Below, piece after piece: positions 34,955 through 44,001 of a stretch of 47,529 bases of DNA. Position 1 is the stretch's first letter, and the number at the start of each line of letters is the position of its first letter. The stretch is taken from NCBI RefSeq assembly GCF_009765865.1, contig NZ_LMUQ01000039.1:1-47529 (forward strand). The letters run 5' to 3'. Under the pieces are notes generated by a model. That model was not told the origin of the DNA. It was given only the letters and a program-made list of their open reading frames with translations, and did no database searches. Made by a program: the position numbers and the translations under genes. The DNA comes from Acidisoma sp. L85 (GTDB lineage: Bacteria > Pseudomonadota > Alphaproteobacteria > Acetobacterales > Acetobacteraceae).

Positions 34955-36007
34955 CTAACCCTTCTCGGCCCGGCGCTGGCGGCCGATCATCGATCGATAC
35001 AGGCCGAGAAGGCCTCCGCTGACGCCCGCAGGTAGCAGCAGGATGACGAGGAGCAAGCCGACACCGTAGGCGATGCGGGAATCGATCGGGTCGAGTCCGC
35101 CGACCTCGGGCAGGAATGTCACGATGATCGCGCCGAGCAGAGGACCATAGAGCGGACGGGCACCGCCCAGCATGACCATCAAAGCGAGATACAGGCTGGG
35201 GAATGCGCCGTAGAGCGGTGGTGATATGTGCCGCAGATAATAAGTCTGGAGGATGCCAGCCGCCCCCGCGAAGGCGCCGCTGAGGGCGAAAACGCCGATC
35301 TTGTGGAAGTTGGTGTTGATGCCAACCGCGCGGGCGAGCGGCTCATTCTCACGGATCGCCCAGAGGGTGCGGCCGTAGGGCGAATGCACGATGACATAGG
35401 TCAGAACAAGAGAGACCACCAGCGCGAGCATCACGAGATAGTACATGTTCCGCAGCTTGGCGAGGTTGATGCCGAAAGGTCCCGCGATCGGCCCGACATC
35501 GAGACCCGTTGCCGCGCCTGTAAAGTCACCGCCATTGGTGAGCGCAATCACCAGCAGCGCGCAGAAGCAGAAGGTGATGATTATGTAGTGTTGCCCGCCC
35601 ACCCGAAGCGACGGCAGCCCTACCAGCCCCGCCGCCAGGGCCGAAAGCAGGATAGATGCGGGCAAAGCGAGCCAGAATCCGATCCCCAGTTGGTTTGCGA
35701 GGATCGCGGCCGTGTAGCCGCCGATGCCCATGATTCCCGCATGACCGACCGACATGATACCCGCCTGGCCGAATTGCAGCGCGAGACCGTACAGCGCGAT
35801 CGCCGTGAAACCTGTGGTGATCGCGAGAGACAGGAACCGATAGCCCGGATTGAAGAAAGGAAAGGCAATCAGGAAGGCCAGTATCGCGACGCCCATCACG
35901 ATGTGATCGAGCGGCGGCCGCTCCAGCCAGCCGGAAGAGCCTGTCTTTCGTGTGTTGAGCGAAAAGCCGGGCGCCGTCACGGCGTCTCTCCGCTGATCGG
36001 CGCTCAT
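34955..36007 (-). CDS. livM: branched-chain amino acid-type ABC transporter permease LivM
   Basis: 350 residues from ATG 36007, whose ATGA overlaps the livH stop. The ORF extension to 36100 is under livH and rejected. About nine hydrophobic segments are seen. GLALQFGQAGIMSVGHAGIMGIGGYTAA is the LivM signature loop, and LWAIRENEPLARAVGIN is the coupling helix region. It is an inner-membrane permease that pairs with LivH. Confidence 0.93.
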   Translation of the reverse strand: MSADQRRDAVTAPGFSLNTRKTGSSGWLERPPLDHIVMGVAILAFLIAFPFFNPGYRFLSLAITTGFTAIALYGLALQFGQAGIMSVGHAGIMGIGGYTAAILANQLGIGFWLALPASILLSALAAGLVGLPSLRVGGQHYIIITFCFCALLVIALTNGGDFTGAATGLDVGPIAGPFGINLAKLRNMYYLVMLALVVSLVLTYVIVHSPYGRTLWAIRENEPLARAVGINTNFHKIGVFALSGAFAGAAGILQTYYLRHISPPLYGAFPSLYLALMVMLGGARPLYGPLLGAIIVTFLPEVGGLDPIDSRIAYGVGLLLVILLLPAGVSGGLLGLYRSMIGRQRRAEKG

Positions 36008-36873
36008 GTGGCGCGCGGCCCGAGCGTGCCGCCCAGCAAGCCCTGCGGCCGGAGGATGAGGATCACGATCATCACCACCAGCGAATAGGCATCGGTCCAT
36101 TGCGGATAGCCGTATTGCGCGCTCAAGGCATCGACCAGGCCGAGAACCAGGCCGCCGACTACGGCGCCTCCGACATTACCGAGGCCACCGATGAGCGACA
36201 CCGCGAAGCCACGGATGATGACGACGCTGCCGGTGAAGGGCGTGATCGGAAACAGCGCGATCATCAGGGCGCCACCGAGGCCCGCCAGCACGCTGCCATA
36301 GATGAAAACGCCGGTGACATAGCGCCGCACGGGAATGCCCATCAGCGCGGCGGTGTCCTGATCGGAGACACTCGCCCGCAGCGCGACACCGTAGCGGCTT
36401 CGCGTGATGCCGAAATAGGTGATCGCGACGACAACGACCGTGATCGCCACGACGATCGCGCGCATGGCGATGATGTCCACGCCACCGATCACCCAGACTT
36501 TGGCGATCGGATCGGGAATGCTCTTCTGCACCTCGTTCAGCGCCTTGATCACGACATTCTGCAGGATTACGCTAAGGCCGATCGACATGATGAAGCCGTT
36601 CATCGGTCGATTGAGCGTGAAGCGGAACAGGGTGCGCTCCGCCACGTAGCCCAGCACACCAACGGCCGCCATGGCGCCGAACATCGCGATGAAGAAATTC
36701 ACGCCGGCCATTACCAGCAGCCACGTCACCATGCCGCCGACCATGAGGAACTCGCCATGCGCGAAGTTCACAATCCCCGCGAGGCCGAAGATCAGGGTGA
36801 TCCCCATGCCGATCAGGATGGTGACGCTGGCAACAGAGAGGCTGTTGATCAGCTGCTGGAGAAAGATATCCAT
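36004..36873 (-). CDS. livH: branched-chain amino acid-type ABC transporter permease LivH
   Basis: 289 residues. It starts MDIFLQQLINSLSVASVTIL and has GLAGIVNFAHGEFLMVGGMVTW, the LivH signature. SRYGVALRASVSDQDTAALMGIPV is the coupling segment. About eight helices are predicted. It lies 114 bp downstream of livK; that gap includes a small CTGACG/CGTCAG palindrome at the livK stop. It overlaps livM by 4 bp. Confidence 0.93.
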   Translation of the reverse strand: MDIFLQQLINSLSVASVTILIGMGITLIFGLAGIVNFAHGEFLMVGGMVTWLLVMAGVNFFIAMFGAMAAVGVLGYVAERTLFRFTLNRPMNGFIMSIGLSVILQNVVIKALNEVQKSIPDPIAKVWVIGGVDIIAMRAIVVAITVVVVAITYFGITRSRYGVALRASVSDQDTAALMGIPVRRYVTGVFIYGSVLAGLGGALMIALFPITPFTGSVVIIRGFAVSLIGGLGNVGGAVVGGLVLGLVDALSAQYGYPQWTDAYSLVVMIVILILRPQGLLGGTLGPRAT

Positions 36874-36987
36874 GGTCCGTTCTGCATCCCGGCAAAGTCA
36901 GGTGTTCGCTCGCGGAGGTGGGCCGGAGACGAAGCGCTAATGCTCGCCACCCGGCCCTTTAGCCTGGGCCCGGAATCTGACGATCCG

Positions 36988-38232
36988 TCAGCCGCCGGCA
37001 TCGCCGGGCGGTGGCGCCGGAGGAGGCTGCTCGGTCGCGCAATGAAAGTCGTCCGAGGTATTCGGCTTCACGACACAGACTTCGGTCGCGAAGGTAACCT
37101 GGTGATTGGCGTTGAAGACCAGCGGCACGGGCGAGACCACGCCCTGATATTGCATCTTCAACAGGGCATCGACGACGCCATCCGGATTGTCGACGGACCC
37201 GACCTGCGTGAGCGCCTTCGCATACATGAAGAAGTAGTCGTAGTAGAGCAGCGAAACTGAGGATTGCGGGCCTTTGGAGGCACCGGAGGCGAAGTATTTC
37301 GTGAAGTAGTCATCCACTTCCGGCCGCTTCGGGCCGCCCCAGCATTCCGGCACACAGCTCATCGCGACGGGCACGGTCGCCTTGAGGTTACGCTGGGCGT
37401 AGATGCCAGGATCGACGCCAAACAGGAAATAAGCGGGCGCCACATGGATCTGCTCGGCCTGGGGGAAGGCTGTCAGCGTCGAATCGCCGTTGTACCAGAA
37501 ATGCACGATATCCGGTTTCATGCCCTTGATGCGCGTCAGGATGGGCAGGAAATCCGTCGTGTCGGGCGGATATTTCACCAAGTCGACGGTCTGGCCGTCA
37601 GCCTCCAGCGCCTTCACGTAATGCGAGGAGAGATATTGCCCGGTCGCGTCATTGCCGACCAGAACGACGGAATGCACCGGCTTCGTCGCCAGCATCGGCG
37701 TCAGGAGTGAAAGCACACCCTTGGCCGTGCTGCCGCTGCGCTGCCATTCCTGCGGCTCGGTCTGGAAGGCGTAGTGCAGCCAGGCGCCAGGCGCGACCGA
37801 TTTGGCATTCAGCGCACTGCCGAGCGAGCTATTCCCGGAGAACTGCAACACCTTCGCCGGACCGGTGATCTTGGCCATGGCGATGGAATAGTCGTGCGTT
37901 TCGGTGCCCCAGATCGCACTCACACCAATGTCATTGACCAGTTCGAGCGCGGCAGCGACGGTGACGTTCACGTCGGTCCGGTTATCGCGGATATAGAGTT
38001 TGATCTTATAGGTGTCGTTGCCGACCTTGATGCCGCCGGCGTCATTGATTTTCGTCGCCGCGAGTTTGGCTGCCGCGACGATCGTGTTGCCAGCGGAAAC
38101 GAATGAGCCGGACTCCGCCGCCACGACGCCGATCTTCAGGTCTTTATCGGCTGCATGGGATGGCGGCGACAAGACTCCGAAAAGTCCCAACGCGGCGATC
38201 CCGAGCCCCAGTTTGAGTCTCAGCCTCTTCAT
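36988..38232 (-). CDS. periplasmic substrate-binding protein of the liv-type transporter
   Basis: 414 residues. A Sec signal peptide (RLRLKLGLGIAALGLFGVLSPPSHAA) is followed by DLKIGVVAAESGSFVSAGNTIVAAAKLA, the start of a type-1 binding-protein fold. NDATGQYLSSHYVKALEADGQTV and FWYNGDSTLTAFPQA also fit. Two Cys are close together in MSCVPECWGG, and two more lie near the C-terminus. The last 15 residues are a Pro-rich tail (QPPPAPPPGDAGG), unusual for the family. It is the first gene of the operon livH-M-G-F-gntR. Ligand is not known; it is larger than LivK by about 40 residues. Confidence 0.9.
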   Translation of the reverse strand: MKRLRLKLGLGIAALGLFGVLSPPSHAADKDLKIGVVAAESGSFVSAGNTIVAAAKLAATKINDAGGIKVGNDTYKIKLYIRDNRTDVNVTVAAALELVNDIGVSAIWGTETHDYSIAMAKITGPAKVLQFSGNSSLGSALNAKSVAPGAWLHYAFQTEPQEWQRSGSTAKGVLSLLTPMLATKPVHSVVLVGNDATGQYLSSHYVKALEADGQTVDLVKYPPDTTDFLPILTRIKGMKPDIVHFWYNGDSTLTAFPQAEQIHVAPAYFLFGVDPGIYAQRNLKATVPVAMSCVPECWGGPKRPEVDDYFTKYFASGASKGPQSSVSLLYYDYFFMYAKALTQVGSVDNPDGVVDALLKMQYQGVVSPVPLVFNANHQVTFATEVCVVKPNTSDDFHCATEQPPPAPPPGDAGG

Positions 38233-38349
38233 CGGATTTTCCTCTGCAATTTTTGTTTCACTGGCTTTTTCGTGGCCGGCTTGTTCTGGAGGCGGTGGCG
38301 TGGTGACGGCCTAAACCCTCATCCGCCGCGAGACAAGGTCCTTTACCCT

Positions 38350-38379
38350 GTTGTCATACAACCCGATCTCCTCTAACTT
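38350..38379. promoter_or_regulatory. GntR/FadR-type operator overlapping a candidate promoter
   Basis: GTTGTCATACAAC (38350-38362) is a perfect 5-bp inverted repeat with a 3-bp centre, the TTGT-N3-ACAA form expected of FadR-type regulators. TTGTCA within it can serve as a -35 box, with TAACTT 17 bp downstream as a weak -10 for the rightward aldo/keto reductase gene. It lies between that gene and livK, which are divergent. Control of both by the liv-operon GntR is inferred. Confidence 0.6.
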
Positions 38380-38457
38380 TAGGCTCGATTGAAGTCAAGC
38401 GTGCACGAGCGGGCTGCAATGCGGCAGGAACAAGGTCGTGCGGCGGAAGGGAACGAG

Positions 38458-39444
38458 ATGCGTAATCGAATCTTCGGGCGGACTGGCCGCGAGGTCAGCG
38501 AAATCGGCTTCGGCGCCTGGGCGATCGGCGCGAGCTGGGGGCATGTCGACGAGAATGACGCGCTTGATGCCTTACGCCATGCGCTGGATAGCGGCGTCAC
38601 CTTCATCGACACAGCCGATGTCTATGGCGATGGACGCTCGGAGAAGCTGATTGCCCGGGTCCTGAAAGAGCGTGGCGCCGATCGGCCTTTCGTGGCGACC
38701 AAGGCTGGCCGCCGCCTGCCTTCTCAGACCGTAGCGGGCTACACTCAGAAAAACCTGACGGAATGGATCGAGCGAAGCCTGCGGAACCTCGAGGTCGACA
38801 CGCTGGATCTGGTGCAACTGCACTGCCCGCCGACCGATCTCTACTACCACCCCGAGGTCTTCGGCTTTCTCGATACGCTGAAGCAGCAGGGCAAGATCCG
38901 TGACTATGGCGTGAGTGTCGAACGGATAGAGGAAGCGATCAAGGCGATCGAATATCCCGGCGTAGTAAGCATCCAGATCATCTACAATATCTTCCGCCAG
39001 AGGCCGGAGGAATTGCTGTTCGATCTCGCCCTGCAGAATCAGGTCGCGATCATCGCCCGCGTTCCGCTCGCGAGCGGGCTGCTCTCCGGCAAGTTCCGCG
39101 CGGATTCGAAGTTCGAGGAAACGGACCACCGCCAATTCAATCGCAATGGCGAGGCCTTCGATGTGGGCGAGACCTTCTCGGGCGTGCCCTATGACGTCGG
39201 CCTCGCGGCCGTCGAACGCGTGCGGCCGCTCGTCGCGGACAGTACCATTATGGCGCGCTTCGCGCTGCGGTGGATCCTGATGTCCGAGGCTGTCACGGTC
39301 GCGATTCCTGGCGCGCGCAATGCCGAGCAGGCTTGGTCGAATGCCGAAGCGGCCGCGCTGCCTCCGCTCGCGCCGGAGGTGATGGAGAAGCTCAAAGCGA
39401 TCTACGACGAGGATATCCGGCCGCATGTCCACCAGCGCTGGTAG
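38458..39444 (+). CDS. aldo/keto reductase
   Basis: 328 residues from ATG 38458, with GGAAGGGA upstream; the longer ORF from TTG 38389 is rejected. It begins MRNRIFGRTGREVSEIGFGAWAIG and has FIDTADVYGDGRSEKLIARVL (catalytic Asp and Tyr), KAGRR with the Lys, and LDLVQLHCPPTDLY with the His. It is a TIM-barrel NAD(P)H enzyme of the AKR12/13 style. It is the first of the rightward sugar-oxidation genes and is divergent from livK. A sugar 1-dehydrogenase role is inferred from context. Confidence 0.92.
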   Translation: MRNRIFGRTGREVSEIGFGAWAIGASWGHVDENDALDALRHALDSGVTFIDTADVYGDGRSEKLIARVLKERGADRPFVATKAGRRLPSQTVAGYTQKNLTEWIERSLRNLEVDTLDLVQLHCPPTDLYYHPEVFGFLDTLKQQGKIRDYGVSVERIEEAIKAIEYPGVVSIQIIYNIFRQRPEELLFDLALQNQVAIIARVPLASGLLSGKFRADSKFEETDHRQFNRNGEAFDVGETFSGVPYDVGLAAVERVRPLVADSTIMARFALRWILMSEAVTVAIPGARNAEQAWSNAEAAALPPLAPEVMEKLKAIYDEDIRPHVHQRW

Positions 39445-39493
39445 TCAGCCGCCAAACCACTGAGCGACCGACTGCCCAAACCATGGATCCGAC

Positions 39494-40360
39494 ATGACAT
39501 CGCGCATCATCGACGCCCATCAGCATTTCTGGGATCCCGTCAACGGCGACTACGGCTGGCTGAGCGGCCCGTTCGAGCCGATCCGCAGAGTCTTCTCGCC
39601 CGCCGACCTCCAGCCGGCGATGGAGGAAAATGGCGTCGCCGCGACGGTTCTCGTTCAGACCTGGCACGATCTGAACGAGACCCGCGATTTTCTCAGTCTG
39701 GCTGAGCAGACGGATTTTGTTGCTGGCGTGGTCGGCTGGGTGGATCTGACGGACCCGAAGGTCGAGGAGGTTCTCGCAGCGCTGAAGGCCGGACCGGGCG
39801 GGCAGTGGCTCGTTAGCGTCCGGCACCTTCTGCATGAGGAGCCAGATCCAAAATGGCTGCTGCGTGAGGATGCGCAGCGCGGGCTGAGGGCAGTTACTGA
39901 CGCAGGTCTTGCCTATGATCTCGTCGGCAAGACTGTCCATTTGCCCGGCATGATCCAGACGGTCGCCAACCATCCGCAGTTGCGTTTCGTTCTGGACCAC
40001 ATCGCGAAGCCGGAGATCAAGCAGGGTGTGATACAGCCTTGGGCATCGCTGATGACGGAGCTCGCGTCGCATCGCGATCACGTCTGGTGCAAGCTGTCGG
40101 GGATGATCACGGAAGCCGATTGGGAAAGCTGGTCGCCATCGGATCTGCGGCCCTATATCGCGGAGACCGTGCGGCTCTTTGGCCCCGAGCGTTGCATGTT
40201 CGGCACGGACTGGCCTGTCTGCCTTGTCGCAGGAAGCTATGGCCGAGTAATCAAAGCGCTTCGCGCCAATCTCGATTACCTGACTGAGGCACAGCGCGAC
40301 CAGATCTTCGGTCGTTCGGTGATTGAAAGCTATCGGCTTCCCAGTCTCCGCGCAGGATGA
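39494..40360 (+). CDS. amidohydrolase family 2, fuconolactonase-like lactone hydrolase
   Basis: 288 residues. DAHQHFWDP at the N-terminus is the metal-site signature. FVLDHIAKPEI, WCKLSGMITEA and CMFGTDWPVCLVAGSYG, with its catalytic Asp, complete the active site. It resembles L-fuconolactonase (COG3618). It would open the lactone made by the neighbouring aldo/keto reductases. It lies 49 bp after the first reductase and 13 bp before the second, so the genes are one operon. The exact sugar is unknown. Confidence 0.9.
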   Translation: MTSRIIDAHQHFWDPVNGDYGWLSGPFEPIRRVFSPADLQPAMEENGVAATVLVQTWHDLNETRDFLSLAEQTDFVAGVVGWVDLTDPKVEEVLAALKAGPGGQWLVSVRHLLHEEPDPKWLLREDAQRGLRAVTDAGLAYDLVGKTVHLPGMIQTVANHPQLRFVLDHIAKPEIKQGVIQPWASLMTELASHRDHVWCKLSGMITEADWESWSPSDLRPYIAETVRLFGPERCMFGTDWPVCLVAGSYGRVIKALRANLDYLTEAQRDQIFGRSVIESYRLPSLRAG

Positions 40361-40373
40361 GGAGGATTCGGCG

Positions 40374-41366
40374 ATGAGCGGAAAACGCATCGGCTTCGCG
40401 TCGGCCATCGGTTTTGGCGGCAGCACGGTGGGGACGCTCTATCGTTCGATGTCGGATCAGCAGGCGGAGGAGGCACTGCGCGCGGCTTACGATGCGGGCC
40501 TGCGTTACTTCGATACGGCGCCGCTTTACGGCTACGGACTGAGCGAGCTGCGCTTCGGGCGGTTTCTTCGTTCGGTGCCGCGGGAAAGCTTCACGCTTTC
40601 CACGAAAGTCGGCCGATATCTGGTGCCACCGCGCGGCGAGACGGTCGATCAGGGAATCTGGGCCAATGCGCTACCGCTGAAGCCGGTCTTCGACTATAGT
40701 TACGATGGCACCATGCGGAGTTTCGAGCAAAGCGCCAGCCGGTTTGGCTTCGCGAGTTTCGATATTCTGTACATCCATGATGCTGATCGCTTCAATCATG
40801 GCGCTCACTATGATCGGATCTTCGGCCAGGCGATGGACGGCTGCTACAGGGCGCTCGACGAGCTGCGATCCGCCGGCGATATCCGCGCCATCGGTGTCGG
40901 CGTGAACGAAAGCGATGTCGCGACGCGTTTCCTGCGGGCGGCCGATTTCGACGCCATCATGATTGCCGGCCGATACACCTTGCTGCAGCAGGATGCTCTG
41001 ACCGACCTGGTGCCCGAGGCGACGGCTAAGGGTGTCGAACTCGTCGCGGTCGGCGTCTTCAACTCCGGCATTCTGGCGGCAAGCGCGGCCAATGCGGCGG
41101 GCTCCACCTATAACTATGGGTCGATCCCACCGGAGATCGCGGAGAAAGCGCGAAAACTGCGCGAGGTTTGCGACGCGCATACTGTGCCGCTTCAGGCCGC
41201 GGCCATACAGTTCCCCTTGCGGCAACCGGCAATCTCGGCCGTGGTCATCGGCATGGGCAGCGCGAAGGAAGTCGCGCAGAACAATGAATGGGCGAAATGG
41301 CCCATCCCGCCGGCGCTATGGGCGGATCTCCGGTCCGCCGGGCTCTTGCGCGCCGACGCTCCTTGA
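40374..41366 (+). CDS. aldo/keto reductase, D-threo-aldose (L-fucose) 1-dehydrogenase-like
   Basis: 330 residues from ATG 40374; an upstream in-frame ATG at 40323 overlaps the amidohydrolase and is rejected. IGFGGSTVGTLYRSMSDQQAEEALRAAYDAGLRYFDTAPLYGYGLSE is a pattern seen in L-fucose dehydrogenases. FTLSTKVGRYLVPP has the Lys, and FDILYIHDADR the His. It likely oxidises an L-fucose-like aldose at C1 to the lactone, the substrate of the neighbouring hydrolase. It lies 13 bp after that gene. Confidence 0.91.
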   Translation: MSGKRIGFASAIGFGGSTVGTLYRSMSDQQAEEALRAAYDAGLRYFDTAPLYGYGLSELRFGRFLRSVPRESFTLSTKVGRYLVPPRGETVDQGIWANALPLKPVFDYSYDGTMRSFEQSASRFGFASFDILYIHDADRFNHGAHYDRIFGQAMDGCYRALDELRSAGDIRAIGVGVNESDVATRFLRAADFDAIMIAGRYTLLQQDALTDLVPEATAKGVELVAVGVFNSGILAASAANAAGSTYNYGSIPPEIAEKARKLREVCDAHTVPLQAAAIQFPLRQPAISAVVIGMGSAKEVAQNNEWAKWPIPPALWADLRSAGLLRADAP

Positions 41367-41411
41367 GGGCATCGATACCTCTGCTTGAGGCTTTCTGAGC
41401 GCGGAGATTCG

Positions 41412-42455
41412 ATGACCGAGGCTATCCTGGTTCCTGCCGAGATCTTGGCGGCCCGGCTCCTGCAGGTGCTGACGGAGACCGGCGCCTCCGCTGAATCGGC
41501 AGAGGCCGCGACCAAGGCGATGATGCATGGCTCCCGCATCGGCATCGACAGCCACGGCGTGCGGCTCGTCGCGCATTACGTCTCGGTGCTGAAGTCTGGG
41601 CGCGTGAACCCACGGCCCTCCATCGTCACGCGCCGGACGGCGGCGGCAACAGCTGTTGTCGATGGCGATGATGGACTGGGCCACCTCACCGGCTACCGTG
41701 CGATGGAGGCGGCCGTCGAGATCGCGCGGGATTCGGGTGTTGGCGCGGTCGGGGCCATTCGGTCGTCCCATTTCGGCGCGGCTGGCGCTTATGCGCTTGT
41801 CGCGGCGGAACATGGCATGATCGGCTTCGCGACCACCAATGGCGACAGCATCGTGGCCCCCTTCGCCGCCGCCGAGGCCTTCCACGGCACCAATCCCCTC
41901 GCCTTCGCGGCGCCGGTGGCGGGGGAGAAGCCGTGGCTGTTCGATATGGCGACATCCTCCATCCCGTTTAATCGCGTGCTGCTGTTCCGGTCTTTGCAAA
42001 AGCTGCTGCCGGAGGCGGTCGCCGCGGATGCCGCCGGCACGCCCACCCAGGACCCCCAGGTCGCCGAGATGCTCATGCCGCTCGGCGGCGCGGGTTTCGG
42101 CTTCAAGGGGGCGGGGCTTGGGGGCGTGGCCACGCTGCTCTCGGCCATACTGATGGGCATGACGCTGGATCACGCGATGATTCCGATGATCGGCGCCGCG
42201 GATGTTCAGACACCACGCGGCATGGGGCATTTCTTCCTCGCCATCGACCCGGAACGGTTCGGGGGCAGCGCGATGTTCGCAAGCGGCATGCGCGATTATC
42301 TCGTGGCGCTCCGCTCCGTCCCGCCCAATGCGGAGGGTCAGGCGGTCATGGCGCCGGGCGACCGCGAATGGCGTATCGAGGGACAGCGGCTTCAGGACGG
42401 CATTCCGATCGATCCGGAAACCGCGGCTTTCCTCGGCCTGGGGACCAGGGCCTGA
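41412..42455 (+). CDS. Ldh family (malate/L-lactate/2-keto acid) NAD(P)-dependent oxidoreductase
   Basis: 347 residues from ATG 41412. It has GSRIGIDSHGVRLVAHYVSVLKSGRVN, GAVGAIRSSHFGAAGAYALVAAEHGMIGF and FHGTNPLAFAAPVAG, the marks of the Ldh_2 family. That family includes malate, lactate and ureidoglycolate dehydrogenases and enzymes of sugar-acid pathways. It lies 45 bp after the second aldo/keto reductase, so a late step in sugar-acid breakdown is inferred. Confidence 0.9.
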   Translation: MTEAILVPAEILAARLLQVLTETGASAESAEAATKAMMHGSRIGIDSHGVRLVAHYVSVLKSGRVNPRPSIVTRRTAAATAVVDGDDGLGHLTGYRAMEAAVEIARDSGVGAVGAIRSSHFGAAGAYALVAAEHGMIGFATTNGDSIVAPFAAAEAFHGTNPLAFAAPVAGEKPWLFDMATSSIPFNRVLLFRSLQKLLPEAVAADAAGTPTQDPQVAEMLMPLGGAGFGFKGAGLGGVATLLSAILMGMTLDHAMIPMIGAADVQTPRGMGHFFLAIDPERFGGSAMFASGMRDYLVALRSVPPNAEGQAVMAPGDREWRIEGQRLQDGIPIDPETAAFLGLGTRA

Positions 42456-42467
42456 CGTGGGTGTAGC

Positions 42468-43166
42468 TTGACGACACTGCTCCGCAGCGCGGCGGTCGAG
42501 GCTCTTACCGCGCGTATCGTCGGTTCCTACCTGGCTTTGGCGTTGCGCACGACGCGGTGGACGCTGCTTGGCGGCGAACACCTGACGCCATTTCTTGCCA
42601 CATCGCCGGTGATCGCGGCCTTCTGGCATGAGCGCCTGGCGCTGCTGCCGGCCCTGTGGTCGATCATGCGGCGGCGCGGGGCGCGGGGCACGCCGCGTGT
42701 TCTCGTCAGCAAACATCGCGATGGCCGCCTGATCGGCGATGTTGTCCGGCGGTTTGGCGTGGAGGTGGTGTACGGCTCCTCGACGAAGACCGGCACCGCG
42801 CGGGAAGTTGCCGAGAAGGGCGGCGTATCCAGCGTGCGCGTTCTGTTGAATGTTCTCGAGGCTGGCGAGCACATTCTCATCACGCCAGACGGCCCACGGG
42901 GTCCACGGCGGGTGGCGGCTCAAGGCGTCGCCCAAATCGCGGGCCTGTCGGGTGTGCCAGTGTTGCCGATCGGGGTTCAGACCAGCCGCCGCCGGACCTT
43001 GTCGACCTGGGACAGAACGATCGTCCCGCTGCCCTTCGGGCGTGGCGTCATCGTCTGTGGCGCGCCGATCGAGGTGCCGAGAGAGAATTGGGAAGCGTGG
43101 CTGCCGATCATCGCGGCGGCACTCACCGCGGTCGCGGAGCAAGCGGATGCGGAATGCTCGGCCTGA
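42468..43166 (+). CDS. DUF374 lysophospholipid acyltransferase-like protein
   Basis: 232 residues from a TTG start at 42468, 12 bp after the previous stop. The first Met is far inside the domain, so TTG is needed to give a full family N-terminus. It has VIAAFWHERLALLPALWS with the His, and LITPDGPRGPRRVAAQGVAQIAGLSGVPVLPI, a DUF374 signature. Members act in lipid or lipid A acylation at the inner membrane. It sits within sugar genes, which is unexpected. There is no good ribosome binding site. Confidence 0.85.
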   Translation: MTTLLRSAAVEALTARIVGSYLALALRTTRWTLLGGEHLTPFLATSPVIAAFWHERLALLPALWSIMRRRGARGTPRVLVSKHRDGRLIGDVVRRFGVEVVYGSSTKTGTAREVAEKGGVSSVRVLLNVLEAGEHILITPDGPRGPRRVAAQGVAQIAGLSGVPVLPIGVQTSRRRTLSTWDRTIVPLPFGRGVIVCGAPIEVPRENWEAWLPIIAAALTAVAEQADAECSA

Positions 43167-43211
43167 TCCTTTGGGACAGCCGCAACAATCCTTCAGAAGG
43201 GACGAGAAGCC

Positions 43212-43940
43212 ATGAATTATGACCTTGCCGGGAAAGTTGTCGTTGTAACCGGGGCGAGTTCCGGAATTGGCCGGGCGACGATCCGGGTGCTTGCGGCCCA
43301 AGGATGCAAGATCGCGCTCGTCGCCCGGGAAAGCGATCGGCTGCGCAAGGTGGCGGACGAGATCGGCGAAGGCGCCTTCGTCGTGCCGACGGATCTCGCC
43401 CGACCCGAGGAGACCGATCGCATGGTGGAGACCGTGCTCGGACATTTCGGCCGCATCGATGTGCTGCTCGCCAATGCCGGGATCTATATTCACGGCGACG
43501 TGGCGGATGGCGATCCCGATGACTGGGACAGGCTTTTGCAGATCAACGTCGCAAGCGTCTTCCGTGCGGTGCGCCGCGTGCTGCCGGGGATGATCGCGCG
43601 CGGCGAAGGCGATATCCTGGTGACCAGCTCGATCGCCGGCCATCAGGCGATCCCTTGGGAACCGGTCTACAGCGCCAGCAAACACGCCATCCGGTCTTTC
43701 GTGCATGGCCTGCGGCGACAGGTTCTCAAACAGGACATCCGCATCAGCTCGGTCTCGCCCGGCATGGTCCTGAACGAGCTGTGGGGGATCGCAAGCCAGG
43801 AGGAGATCGACCGGCGGGCCGAGGCACGCGAGGGGCTGAGGTCGGAGGATGTCGCCGAGGCGATCCTCTTCGCGCTGACCCGGCCTCGCAATGTCACCAT
43901 CCGTGACCTCGTGATGCTGCCTGCGGGCCAGGATCTCTGA
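43212..43940 (+). CDS. short-chain dehydrogenase/reductase
   Basis: 242 residues. TGASSGIG (13-20), NAG (88-90), Ser139/Ser140 and YSASK (Tyr153, Lys157) form the classical SDR set. It looks like a polyol or ribitol-type dehydrogenase by style, but this is not certain. It lies 45 bp after the DUF374 gene and 61 bp before a sugar-binding protein gene, which favours a sugar or polyol substrate. Confidence 0.9.
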   Translation: MNYDLAGKVVVVTGASSGIGRATIRVLAAQGCKIALVARESDRLRKVADEIGEGAFVVPTDLARPEETDRMVETVLGHFGRIDVLLANAGIYIHGDVADGDPDDWDRLLQINVASVFRAVRRVLPGMIARGEGDILVTSSIAGHQAIPWEPVYSASKHAIRSFVHGLRRQVLKQDIRISSVSPGMVLNELWGIASQEEIDRRAEAREGLRSEDVAEAILFALTRPRNVTIRDLVMLPAGQDL

Positions 43941-44001
43941 GTTGCGCCCAGACGGTGAATGTGGAGAGATGGACCGATAAATCGAAACGGCAGGAGACGT
44001 C

